Source: PALSA-911 sp963743035
GTDB lineage: Bacteria > Pseudomonadota > Alphaproteobacteria > Acetobacterales > Acetobacteraceae
Assembly: GCA_963743035.1 (NCBI GenBank)
Contig: CAVUOB010000004.1
Location: forward strand, 508,904 to 572,903
Direction: 5' to 3'
Length of the DNA: 64,000 bases
Position numbers and translations under genes: made by a program. Below the pieces are notes generated by a model. That model saw only the letters and a list, made by a program, of their open reading frames with translations. It was not told the origin of the DNA and made no database searches. This document shows positions 1-7,965 of the stretch, in pieces. The first letter of the stretch is position 1. Every line of letters begins with the position of its first letter.

Positions 1-667
1 TCAGCATTTCGTCGTCCGCCACCCCGCCGTAGCGGCGCTCGGCGAAGCAGGGGATGGACAGGCTGGCCTTGCCGGTCTTCAGCGCGGTGCCCCAGCTGTC
101 GGCGCAGGCGCTCTCGCCGGTGATGCTGAAATCGAAACGCTTGTAGTTGCGCCATTGCAGGCCGTTGATGAACAGGATCATCTGCGCGGGGTTGGCGTAG
201 AACAGGCAGATATCCGGCGGATCCAGCCGCGCCGAGCGCAAGGGCGAGACCACCAGGCCGTGATAGCGCCCGGCGGGCACGCGCGGCATCTGCGCCTGGT
301 GCGCCGCCGAGGCCTCCAGGTTCTCGAACCACACGCCGTGCATCTTGCGGCCGGAGAGATAGAGCTCGCTCGGCGGGGACAGGCCGATGACGCCGCTGCA
401 ATTGGAGAATTCCGGCACGTTCTCGGTGGTGATGCCGAGCGTGAAGCCGGCGATGCGCGCCTGCGTCACGAGTTGGCAGGTGGAGAAGGTCTTGCCCGGG
501 GCGGGGCGGCGCAGGCCCTGCACGGCGTTGAACTCGTCCAGGTTCTCGAACAGCTTCATGCCGATCGCATTGGTGCGCAGGCGCAGCAGCGCGTTGAGCT
601 GCTCGGCCAGCTCGGCGATGGCTTTGGCGCCCAGCTTGGGCGCTTCGGTGGTGGCGACGTCGTTCAT
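1..667 (-). CDS. DUF169 family protein, C-terminus outside window
   Basis: The reverse strand opens at an ATG at 665-667 and stays open past base 1, giving at least 222 residues. The product has a helical N-terminus, then repeated small-residue and cysteine positions (FSTCQLVTQ, EFSNCSGVIG, PCFAERRYGG) typical of the DUF169 / COG2043 family. The molecular role of this family is not established. It has no signal peptide and no membrane segment, so it should be cytoplasmic. The gene is divergent from the MFS transporter, and the 148-bp gap must hold both promoters. The family call is from recall of the pattern; the start is reasonably secure because the frame agrees with strong third-position GC bias. 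Confidence 0.7.
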   Translation of the reverse strand, partial: MNDVATTEAPKLGAKAIAELAEQLNALLRLRTNAIGMKLFENLDEFNAVQGLRRPAPGKTFSTCQLVTQARIAGFTLGITTENVPEFSNCSGVIGLSPPSELYLSGRKMHGVWFENLEASAAHQAQMPRVPAGRYHGLVVSPLRSARLDPPDICLFYANPAQMILFINGLQWRNYKRFDFSITGESACADSWGTALKTGKASLSIPCFAERRYGGVADDEML

Positions 668-815
668 GGCGGCTTTCCCCCTGTCGGATCGCCCGAGGAT
701 AGCCGCCTGCCCGGTCCGGCGCCACCGATGCGCGGGGCCGGTTGGGGGGCCGGGATTGCACGGCGCGCGAGGGCGGTCTTTGCTGCGCGACCGATACTGA
801 AGCAGGTACTAGAAG

Positions 816-2318
816 ATGACGTCCGAAGCGGCGCATGGATACCAGGAGGAGACCGACTACAAATCCCGCCGCGAGCTGTTCTGGACGGTGTTTCCGCCGA
901 TCATGCTGCCGATCTTCCTGGCGGTGGCGGACGGCTCCACGGTCAGCACCGCGCTGCCGGCGATCGCGCGTTCGCTCGGCGAGGTGGAGCGCGTGGTCTG
1001 GGTGGTGGTTTCGTATCTGGTCGCCAACACCATCGCCGCCCCGGTGTACGGCCGCCTGGCAGACATCTATGGCCGGCGCACGCTGATGCTGGTGGCGCTG
1101 GTCACCTACATGACCGGCTCGATCGGCTGCGCCTCGGCGCCGAGCATGACCGTGCTGACGATCTTCCGCTGCGTGCAGGGGCTGGGCGGCGGCGGGTTGA
1201 TGACGCTGTCGCAGGCGCTGATCGGCGAAAGCGTGCCGCCGCGCGAACGCGGGCATTTCCAGGGCCATCTGGCGACGATGATCGTGCTCGGCAGCACCAT
1301 CGGGCCGGTGGCGGGCGGCTTCCTGACGCAGTGGTTCGGCTGGCGCTCGATCTTCCTGGTCACGCTGCCGCTGACCGCGCTGGCGATGGTTCTGGTGCTG
1401 CGCCTACCACGGCGCCCCGGCAGCGGTGCGCGGACCCGGTTCGACGCCATCGGCATGATCCTGCTGACCACCTTCGTCACGCCGTTGCTGGTGGCGATGG
1501 AGCAGATCAAGCGGCTGGACCCGGAGGCGATGGGCATCATCCTGGGCCTGATCGCGCTGTCCGTCGCGGCGCTTCTCGCGCTGATCTGGCAGGAAAAGCG
1601 CGCCGTCGCGCCGCTGCTGCCGATCGGGCTGCTGAAGCATCCGGCGATCTGGCGGTCCAATGCCATGTCCGGCTTCGCCGGCGCGTCGTTGACGTCGCAG
1701 ATGACTTTCCTGCCGCTCTATCTGCAGGTGGTCGACGGCGCGTCCCCGTCCGAGATCGGGTTCCTGCTGTTGCCGTTCACCGTCGGGGTCGGGGCCGGCT
1801 CGATGATGACCGGGCGGCTGATCTCGATGACCGGGCGGACGGCGATCTTTCCCTCCATCGGGCTGCTGGTGACTTCCTGCAGCCTGATCGCGCTGGCGTT
1901 CTTCGCACGCTCGCTCAGCCCGGCGCAGCTGCCCCTGATGATGATCTTCGGCGCGTTCTGCCAGGGCTCGGCGATGCCGGTGGCGCAGCTGACGGTGCAG
2001 CACGTGGCCGGACCCCGCCAGCTCGGCGCAGCGGCGGGGGCGGTGCAGCTGTCGCGCTCGCTGGGCTCGGCGCTCGGCGTGGCGCTGGTGGGGGCAGTGC
2101 TGTTCACCGTGCTGGGCGTGTCCGGCACCGACACGGCGGCGCTGTTCTTCAAGATGGTGCAGCTCGGACCGGGCGTGATGGAAACGCTGGGCGCGGCGCA
2201 CCGCGCGGTGGTGCAGGACGAGGTGGCCTCGGCGTTCCGGGCCGTGTTCCTGACGATCGGCTCGTTCTCGGTCTGCATCGTGCTGCTGGCCTGGACGCTG
2301 CCGATCCGGCGGCTCTAG
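816..2318 (+). CDS. MFS drug exporter, DHA2 (14-TM) family
   Basis: This 500-residue integral inner-membrane protein has about 14 hydrophobic segments, as in the EmrB/QacA-like DHA2 group that exports drugs or metabolites by proton antiport. The cytoplasmic loop motif A is intact (GRLADIYGRR, about residues 79-88), and an antiporter motif C is visible (GSTIGPVAGG, about 159-168). The length is usual for the family. The start chosen puts a short polar N-terminus (to about residue 22) before the first membrane helix. The gene lies only 40 bp upstream of metA on the same strand, so co-transcription is possible, but no functional link is evident. The substrate cannot be read from sequence. No EmrA-type periplasmic adaptor is next to it. 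Confidence 0.88.
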   Translation: MTSEAAHGYQEETDYKSRRELFWTVFPPIMLPIFLAVADGSTVSTALPAIARSLGEVERVVWVVVSYLVANTIAAPVYGRLADIYGRRTLMLVALVTYMTGSIGCASAPSMTVLTIFRCVQGLGGGGLMTLSQALIGESVPPRERGHFQGHLATMIVLGSTIGPVAGGFLTQWFGWRSIFLVTLPLTALAMVLVLRLPRRPGSGARTRFDAIGMILLTTFVTPLLVAMEQIKRLDPEAMGIILGLIALSVAALLALIWQEKRAVAPLLPIGLLKHPAIWRSNAMSGFAGASLTSQMTFLPLYLQVVDGASPSEIGFLLLPFTVGVGAGSMMTGRLISMTGRTAIFPSIGLLVTSCSLIALAFFARSLSPAQLPLMMIFGAFCQGSAMPVAQLTVQHVAGPRQLGAAAGAVQLSRSLGSALGVALVGAVLFTVLGVSGTDTAALFFKMVQLGPGVMETLGAAHRAVVQDEVASAFRAVFLTIGSFSVCIVLLAWTLPIRRL

Positions 2319-2358
2319 GAGAGCGTCGCTATAATGGACGGCAGAACGGGACAAGTGG

Positions 2359-3279
2359 ATGCCTATCAAGATACCTGACGACCTTCCGGCCCGCGCCACG
2401 CTCGATGCGGAGGGCGTGATGGTGATGGGCGAGGCGGACGCGGTGCGCCAGGACATAAGGCCGCTGCGGATCGGGCTGCTCAATCTGATGCCCAACAAGA
2501 TCCGGACCGAGACGCAGATCGCGCGGCTGCTCGGCGCGACGCCGCTGCAGGTGGAGCTGACGCTGGTCAAGATGACCGACCACGTCGCGCGTCATACGCC
2601 GAGCGAGCACATCCTATCCTTCTACCGCGACTGGGCGGACGTCAGCAGCGAGAAATTCGACGGCTTCATCGTCACCGGCGCGCCGGTGGAGACGATGGCG
2701 TTCGAGCAGGTGACCTATTGGGACGAGCTGCGCCGCATCTTCGACTGGACGCAGACCCACGTGCATGGCTGCTTCAATATCTGCTGGGGCGCGCAGGCGG
2801 CGGTGCATCATTTCCATGGCATGCCCAAGCATCTGCTGGCCGAGAAGGCGTTCGGCGTGTATCGCCACCGCAACCTCGCCCCCGCCTCGCCCTATCTGCG
2901 CGGATTTTCCGATGATTTCTCGATCCCGGTGTCGCGCTGGACGGAGATGCGGCGCGAGGACATTCCGGCGGATAGCGGCATGAGCGTGCTGATGGAATCG
3001 GACGAGGCGGGGCTGTGCCTGCTGGACGACCCGGGCCACCGGTCGCTGCATATGTTCAACCATATCGAGTATGATTCGGGTTCGCTCGGCGAGGAGTATT
3101 TCCGCGACCTCGCTTCCGGCAGGCCGGTTGCCAGGCCGCGCAACTATTTTCCGGAGGACGATACGGACCGGCAGCCGAGGAATCGCTGGCGCAGCCATGC
3201 CCATCTGCTGTTCGGCAACTGGATCAACCAGCTGTACCAGACGACGCCGTTCGATGTAGCGGATATCGGCAGGCGATGA
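2359..3279 (+). CDS. metAA: Homoserine O-acetyltransferase of the MetA family
   Basis: This 306-residue cytoplasmic enzyme acylates homoserine, the first committed step of methionine synthesis. It aligns along its whole length with E. coli MetA as I recall it. The nucleophile is Cys142 (NICWGAQA), and the triad partners His235 and Glu237 sit in NHIEYD. The residue that sets acyl donor choice, position 111, is Glu (TGAPVETM) and not the Gly of E. coli. In characterised MetA enzymes Glu111 goes with acetyl-CoA, so this is predicted to be an acetyltransferase although automatic annotation would often say succinyltransferase. Start ATG at 2359 gives the usual MPIK/R N-terminus. The 40-bp gap to the MFS gene shows no clear operator. 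Confidence 0.93.
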   Translation: MPIKIPDDLPARATLDAEGVMVMGEADAVRQDIRPLRIGLLNLMPNKIRTETQIARLLGATPLQVELTLVKMTDHVARHTPSEHILSFYRDWADVSSEKFDGFIVTGAPVETMAFEQVTYWDELRRIFDWTQTHVHGCFNICWGAQAAVHHFHGMPKHLLAEKAFGVYRHRNLAPASPYLRGFSDDFSIPVSRWTEMRREDIPADSGMSVLMESDEAGLCLLDDPGHRSLHMFNHIEYDSGSLGEEYFRDLASGRPVARPRNYFPEDDTDRQPRNRWRSHAHLLFGNWINQLYQTTPFDVADIGRR

Positions 3280-3337
3280 GGCGGCACCATCCTGGCAGGG
3301 TTCGGCGCGGCGCGGCATCCGGACCGGGCAGACACGC

Positions 3338-3802
3338 ATGGACGAAGCCGTTCGCCTGAGGGTCGCCGGCGAGGCGGATGCCGGCGCGATACGTGCCCTC
3401 ACCCGCGAGGCCTACGCCAAATGGGTGGCGCGGACCGGGCGCGAGCCCTTGCCGATGCGGATCGATTACGCCGAGGCGGTGCAAAAGCACCGCTTCGACC
3501 TGCTTTACGTCGGCGACCGGCTGGCGGCGCTGATCGAGACGGTGCCCGCGGGGGATTATCTGCTGATCGAGAACGTCGCGGTTCTGCCGGCCTGGCAGGG
3601 AAGCGGCTTCGGTATCCGGCTGCTGAAGCTTGCCGAGGAACTGGCCGTGGCTTCGGGTTTGCTGGGGACGCGGCTCTATACCAACAAGCTGTTCACCGAG
3701 AACCTCCGCCTCTACGCGTCGCTGGGCTACCGGGTGGAGCGGGAGGAGACGCTGAACGGCGGCGTTGCCGTTCATATGGTGAAGCCGCGCGCCTCGCCGT
3801 AG
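3338..3802 (+). CDS. GNAT family N-acetyltransferase
   Basis: This 154-residue single-domain acetyltransferase uses acetyl-CoA. The central strand and pyrophosphate-binding loop are visible in NVAVLPAWQGSGFG followed by helix IRLLKLAEELA (about residues 83-108). The C-terminal motif B is seen in LYTNKLFTENLRLYASLGY, where a residue near the Tyr usually acts as general acid. The acceptor is unknown. The gene follows metA by 58 bp on the same strand and may be read with it. Codon use matches the core genome. The start ATG at 3338 gives a normal GNAT N-terminus. Confidence 0.85.
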   Translation: MDEAVRLRVAGEADAGAIRALTREAYAKWVARTGREPLPMRIDYAEAVQKHRFDLLYVGDRLAALIETVPAGDYLLIENVAVLPAWQGSGFGIRLLKLAEELAVASGLLGTRLYTNKLFTENLRLYASLGYRVEREETLNGGVAVHMVKPRASP

Positions 3803-3858
3803 ATGGGTGACGGGCGCTGGCGTCGTGCATGGCTACGGCTGGGCGCTACGACTCGGGG

Positions 3859-4467
3859 CTACGGCTCGGTTCGGGCCATCTGCGCGGCGGCGGCAAAGCG
3901 GCGGTGCGGGGCCAGGGTCTTGTAGAACATCGTGGTCTCGGCGAGGCGGCCGTCCGGACGGAAAGCGTGGTCGGGGACGGCGCCGATCGCGGTCCAGCCG
4001 CAGGCCCGGTAGAGTCTGTCGCCGGCGCTGCCGGCCTCGGTGTCGAGCAGCAGCAGCGTGCGGCCGGCGGCGCGGGCGGCGTCTTCGGCCGCGGTGAGCA
4101 GGCGGCGGCCGAGGCCCTGCCGGCGCAGCGAGGACAGCACCAGCATCTTGCCGATCTCCGCGCGGTGCGGCGCGTTGGGCTGGTGGGCGAACATCAGCAG
4201 CACCGTGCCCACCAGCCGGCCGCCATCGTCGCCGACCAGCAGCCGCTTCTCGCCGCCGGCGATGCCGGGGATCTGGTTGCGCCAGAATTCGCGTGCCTCC
4301 CCGTTCGAAAAGCCCGCCATGAAGTTGACGGAAGCGCCATGCGCCACCGCGTCCACCAGGATGGCGGCCAGTTCGTCCAGGCGGGCCCCGGCCTCGGCAG
4401 CGTCGAGGGCGCGGATCGATATACGGGCGGATGTCGCGAGCGGTGCTGTCATGGCCCGATCTGTCAT
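3859..4467 (-). CDS. GNAT family N-acetyltransferase
   Basis: The 202-residue product carries the GNAT acetyl-CoA site EIGKMLVLSSLRRQGLGRRL (Q/RxxGxG/A motif) near residue 115, followed by a motif B region with LLLLDTEAGSAGDRLY and CGW. It resembles acetyltransferases that follow XRE-cupin regulators in proteobacteria. Its ATG overlaps the stop of the upstream regulator gene in an ATGA arrangement (4464-4467), so the two are translationally coupled and probably form one operon. In that context the enzyme may detoxify a small amine or drug, but the substrate is not identifiable. A second in-frame Met lies at residue 6. Confidence 0.85.
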   Translation of the reverse strand: MTDRAMTAPLATSARISIRALDAAEAGARLDELAAILVDAVAHGASVNFMAGFSNGEAREFWRNQIPGIAGGEKRLLVGDDGGRLVGTVLLMFAHQPNAPHRAEIGKMLVLSSLRRQGLGRRLLTAAEDAARAAGRTLLLLDTEAGSAGDRLYRACGWTAIGAVPDHAFRPDGRLAETTMFYKTLAPHRRFAAAAQMARTEP

Positions 4468-5046
4468 GGTCTGGCGGCTCCGTGGCTGATGATGACGGCG
4501 TAGCGGATCGGCCGGTCCGTGGGGTTGCGGAACAGGATCGGCCGGTCGAAGCGCATCCGCAGGCAGTCGCCGGTTTCGAGCCGGAACGCCTCCTCGCCGA
4601 GTTCCAGCTCCAGCGCGCCGTCGAGCACCCAGATATGCTGGTCCGTGCCGGCGACGCGCTGGTTGTCGAAGGCGACGCTGCCGCCGGGCGGGAACTCGAT
4701 CTCGACGATGTCGACCGGCGAGCCGGTTGCGGGCGGGGAGACGTTGCGGCGCAGGTAATGGCTCGCGGGATCGCGCCAGGTCGGCTGCTCAGCGCGGCGC
4801 GACAGCGGACTGCCGCGCGTCTCGGCCTCGGCGAACAGCGTGGAGAGCGTGACGCCGAGGCCGCCGCAGATCTTGTTCAGCAGCTGCGCGGTGGGGCTCG
4901 AATTCGCCGCGCTCGATGCGCGACAGCATGGCACGGCTGACCTCGGCGAGGCGGGCGAGGCCGTCCAGCGTTAGGCCGCGACCGGCGCGCAGCTCGCGGA
5001 TGCGGGCGCCGATGCGGTCGTCGATGTCGGTTACGGTGAGGCTCAT
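4464..5046 (-). pseudogene. XRE-cupin transcriptional regulator, frameshifted
   Basis: The intact gene would encode about 193 residues: an N-terminal helix-turn-helix (residues 1-50, IRELRAGRGLTLDGLARLAE and SRAMLSRIERGE) and a C-terminal cupin sensor (GTDQHIWVLDGALELELGEE, then RLETGDCLRM). The two parts lie in different frames. At 4900-4905 the sequence reads GAATTC on both strands. Removing one T restores ..ERGE-SSPTAQLLNKICGG.., the expected family junction, so there is a single-base insertion. As written, translation from 5046 ends at 4789 after the DNA-binding half and an unrelated tail. It could be a true mutation or a sequencing or assembly error. The regulator probably controls its own operon with the adjoining acetyltransferase. 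Confidence 0.82.
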
Positions 5047-5109
5047 ATAAGCATCCTACATTCCATTATAATGGAATCAAGTGGCGTACGGCGCCGCATG
5101 CGGCTGCGG

Positions 5110-5673
5110 TCACGCGCCCAGCGTGTGTTCGATGAGAATCCGGGTGCCGATGCCCATGAGGCAGACCCCGCCCAGCGCCTCGGCGCCGCGCCCGAACACC
5201 GGGCCGAGCCACCGGCCGGCGACGGTGCCGATGGTGGCCATCAGGAAGGTCGCCAGCCCGATGGCGGCTGCCGCGGTCACGATATCGACGTTGATGAATG
5301 CCAGGGTGACGCCAACCGCCATGGCATCCAGGCTGGTGGCGATGGCGGTCAGCGCCAGCACGGCGAAGGAATGCCGCAAGGGAGCCGCCTCGCTTTCGCC
5401 GCGCCAGATCGCCTTGAACACCATGCGCCCGCCCAGCAGGCCGAGGATGGTGAAGGCCAGCCAGTGATCGATATCGGCGATCCAGGCCGCCGCGGCGACG
5501 CCGCCGATCCAGCCGAGGATCGGGGTCGCGGCTTCCACCAGGCCGAAGATCAGGCCGGTGCGCAGCGCCTCCGCGAAGCGCGGCCGGTGCAGCACGGCGC
5601 CTTTGCCGAGGGCTGCCGCGAAGGCATCCATCGACATGCTGAAAGCCAGCACGGTCATCGCCGCAGCGTTCAT
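5110..5673 (-). CDS. mntP: Manganese efflux pump MntP
   Basis: This 187-residue inner-membrane protein exports Mn2+. It has six predicted membrane helices formed by two internal repeats, each with the conserved acidic motif: SMSMDAFAAALGKG at the N-terminus and ATSLDAMAVGV after the middle loop. The paired aspartates are the transport residues of the family. A longer open frame extends upstream to 5823, but the ATG at 5673 begins exactly at the family N-terminus, and the upstream part is the riboswitch leader, so 5673 is the start. A GGAG lies just upstream. Regulation is by the yybP-ykoY element that precedes it, which should switch on expression in excess Mn2+. Confidence 0.92.
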   Translation of the reverse strand: MNAAAMTVLAFSMSMDAFAAALGKGAVLHRPRFAEALRTGLIFGLVEAATPILGWIGGVAAAAWIADIDHWLAFTILGLLGGRMVFKAIWRGESEAAPLRHSFAVLALTAIATSLDAMAVGVTLAFINVDIVTAAAAIGLATFLMATIGTVAGRWLGPVFGRGAEALGGVCLMGIGTRILIEHTLGA

Positions 5674-5689
5674 CCGGGTCTCCGTTCCA

Positions 5690-5856
5690 GGCAAAACCAT
5701 GTCCCGCCACGGCCCCGCTTCGCGGCGCCGGCGCAGGATTTGTGGTCTCACCAATCCGGTCCCTCGGACCGCCGGCCGTGCCATGCGCAAGGGCGCGCAA
5801 GGATGTTGACACGGCCCTGCCACGAGCTGGCAGCGGCTACTCCCCGACCGGGGAAC
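5690..5856 (-). promoter_or_regulatory. yybP-ykoY manganese riboswitch upstream of mntP
   Basis: Read on the reverse strand, the leader of mntP has the conserved blocks of the yybP-ykoY RNA in order: GGGGAGTAGCC (from 5845), GTCAACAT (5810-5803) and GGTGAGACC (5752-5744), then a long GC-rich closing region ending shortly before the mntP ribosome site. These blocks form the two docked loops that bind Mn2+ and Mg2+ in solved examples. Genomic context (directly 5' of mntP, same strand) is the classic one. Exact ends are approximate. A long frame of MntP runs through this leader in phase, which would tempt an annotator to extend the protein wrongly. Confidence 0.9.
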
Positions 5857-5997
5857 GCCTAGCCGGCGCCGTAGAAATAGTCAAATTTTTCAGTGTGTTA
5901 TGAGCCTGTTCTACAAAATGCAGCCTTGGCTACAGAAGCGGGCCGCGGGTGGACAGGGATGACGCTCTGCATCGACGCGGGGGCTCGATGTCCTGGG

Positions 5998-6069
5998 GCA
6001 GGATCGCCGCTGATGGACGTGGCGATCCTGCTCCAGGTCTTTGTTTTAGCGAGCAATTTTATCGCTCGG
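5998..6069 (-). repeat. Two-hairpin dispersed repeat, copy 1
   Basis: This is one of two copies in the window (the other is at 48,300-48,372). In the minus orientation it has hairpin 1, cgagcgataaaattgctcg (6068-6050, 5-bp stem), a spacer TAAAACAAAGAC, and hairpin 2 with arms GCAGGATCGCC / GGCGATCCTGC (6031-5998). Hairpin 1 overlaps the last codons and stop of the flavin oxidase gene, so the protein ends in the element-encoded tail PSDKIAR. Relative to copy 2 the stem pair T-A is G-C here, a compensatory change. It may act as a transcription terminator or mRNA 3' end stabiliser. Confidence 0.8.
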
Positions 6070-7884
6070 GTGAGCGAGACGGGTGAAGCCGTCTTCGCTC
6101 CAACCCTCGCTGCCGACGCCGTGGTGGACGAAGAACAGCCCATCGGGATCGTATCGCTGCTTGACCGCCAGCAGCCGCTTGTAGTTCGGGCCCCAATAGG
6201 CGTTCTGCCAGTCGGCCTGGAAGTAGCTGCTCTCCGCGACATAGGCGCCGCCCCCCGGCGCCACTTTGCGCAGTTCGGCCGTGGCCCGGTCGATCAGCCC
6301 GGCATCGCGGCGCGCGGCGGCCAGGTCCGGTTCGTGACCGGCGAGGCCGGGAAAGGCAGGCGGGCCTTCGCTGGCGATGATCGCGAGCGCGAAGGCGTCG
6401 GTCACCGCCGGGTTCATCGGCGTGTCCGCCGCCGCGGCGATCGCCTCCGCCGGCGCGCCGGCCAGCCCCTTCTGGAAGTGCAGCTCGATCGCCCAATGCC
6501 GGCTCGCCGCCATCAGCGCGTCGGCGAGCGTCTCCCGCCGCTGCGGCTGCAGCAGGTCCGCCGGCAGCCAGATGGAATTGAAGCCATGGATGAAATGCCC
6601 GGCTTCGGCGAGATTGGCCGACCAGAAGAAATTTGCCGGCGGCGCGCCGGGACGATCGTCACGCAGGATCGCGCCCGGCGCAAACACCTCCAGCGCCGGC
6701 CCGTCCCAGCGGCGCCGGCCCGGGCCGGCGACGATCACCGGCGGCGTTGCCATGAGATCGTCATCCGCCGCCGCCCAGTCCAGGAATGGCTGCCAGATCG
6801 CGCTCGCCTGCTCCCTGTCGAGGCCCTGGAAATTCATGCCGATCCGCAGCCGGTTGCCCGGAAGCAATCTGGCAAGCTCGCCCCAGTGCGGGGTGAACAG
6901 CTTCTCCGCATAGAAGGATACGAAACCACCCAGCAGCCGGCGATAGGCCGCGCCCGAGTTGGCATGGATCGTGGTGGCGATCGCGCCGAAGAACGCCGGC
7001 AGTTCCCAGGTCCGCAGCGTGAGACGCGTGACCACGCCGAAACTGCCTCCGCCGCCGCCCTTGAGCGCCCAGAACAGCTCGGGCTCGCTGCAGGCGTTGG
7101 CGATCCGCACGGCCCCGTCGGCGGTCACGATCTCCGCCTCCAGCAGCGCCGCGCCGGCGGTGCCGAACTGCTTCGAGTAGGTCCCGAAGCCGCCGCCCTG
7201 AACCAGCCCCGCAACCCCCACCGTGCCGCAGCCGCCGCCCTGCACGTAGCGGCCGGCCACGGTGGTCACGGCGGCGTAGGTGTGCATCCAGATCGCGCCC
7301 GCCCCGACGGTGACAGCCGGCTGGGGTGCCTGGATCGCGGCGCAACCCTGCGCCACGAACGCATCGTGCACCGTGATGTCGTTCATCGCGCGGGTCCAGA
7401 TCAGCAGGGAATCGGCGGCGTTGGAGGTGCCGAGATAGGAGTGGCCGCCACCCTTCACGACCAGGCGCAAATTCTTCTCGCGGGCGAAATCGACCGCCGC
7501 GGCGACATGCGCGGTGTTCTGTGCCGCGACCGCATAGACGCTCGGCTGCGCGGTCCAGGCATCCGCCCAGCCGCAGGTCTGGGTCAAAGCGGGGCTGTCG
7601 CCGATGAAATAGGGGTTCTTCAACTCCTTGAAGAGATCGCGGCAGGCATCGCCATCCGGGGCGGCCCTGCATTCATCGAGTGGCGATTTCACCGTAAGGA
7701 GATTGCCGTCCACGGCGTGCCGCAGCCCCTGCCAATCGGCGGCAGAGGGCCATCCCGGGTCGCCCGGGCGGACGCGCGGGATGGCACCCGCGGGCGCGGC
7801 CACGGCCCGCGCCGGGCCGAGGCCGGCGAGAAGCGGCAGCACCGGGAGCGAGGCCGCGGCCTGGATCAGGCATCGTCGCTTCAT
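6046..7884 (-). CDS. Secreted FAD-linked oxidase, berberine-bridge type
   Basis: The 612-residue protein has an N-terminal Tat-like signal (twin Arg in MKRRCLIQ, hydrophobic stretch, Ala-rich cleavage region near residue 30), so it should be exported folded with flavin. The FAD-binding domain (about residues 110-300) shows both attachment residues of the bicovalent group: His148 in KGGGHSYLG and Cys219 in GGGCGTVGVAG. The C-terminal BBE segment has YWGPNYKRL and KQRYDPDGLF. Such enzymes oxidise sugars, alkaloids or alcohols with O2; the substrate here is unknown. The last codons are supplied by a dispersed repeat. The gene is alone, with an epoxide-hydrolase-like gene upstream on the same strand at 81 bp. 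Confidence 0.88.
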   Translation of the reverse strand: MKRRCLIQAAASLPVLPLLAGLGPARAVAAPAGAIPRVRPGDPGWPSAADWQGLRHAVDGNLLTVKSPLDECRAAPDGDACRDLFKELKNPYFIGDSPALTQTCGWADAWTAQPSVYAVAAQNTAHVAAAVDFAREKNLRLVVKGGGHSYLGTSNAADSLLIWTRAMNDITVHDAFVAQGCAAIQAPQPAVTVGAGAIWMHTYAAVTTVAGRYVQGGGCGTVGVAGLVQGGGFGTYSKQFGTAGAALLEAEIVTADGAVRIANACSEPELFWALKGGGGGSFGVVTRLTLRTWELPAFFGAIATTIHANSGAAYRRLLGGFVSFYAEKLFTPHWGELARLLPGNRLRIGMNFQGLDREQASAIWQPFLDWAAADDDLMATPPVIVAGPGRRRWDGPALEVFAPGAILRDDRPGAPPANFFWSANLAEAGHFIHGFNSIWLPADLLQPQRRETLADALMAASRHWAIELHFQKGLAGAPAEAIAAAADTPMNPAVTDAFALAIIASEGPPAFPGLAGHEPDLAAARRDAGLIDRATAELRKVAPGGGAYVAESSYFQADWQNAYWGPNYKRLLAVKQRYDPDGLFFVHHGVGSEGWSEDGFTRLAHPSDKIAR

Positions 7885-7885
7885 T

Positions 7886-7913
7886 CCAGATTTCTCCGGC
7901 CAGATTTCTCCGG
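7886..7913 (-). promoter_or_regulatory. Duplicated 14-bp ribosome-binding region of the flavin oxidase
   Basis: The unit CCGGAGAAATCTGG occurs twice in tandem directly before the oxidase ATG at 7884. Each unit carries a GGAGA Shine-Dalgarno core. Only the copy nearest the ATG has normal spacing; the other may be a standby site. A further partial copy (CCGGCC..GGTTTC) lies just upstream. Confidence 0.6.
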
Positions 7914-7965
7914 CCTGGGTTTCTGCAGCGAAGACGGGATCTATGGAGGCGCGAGGCTAGCGCAG

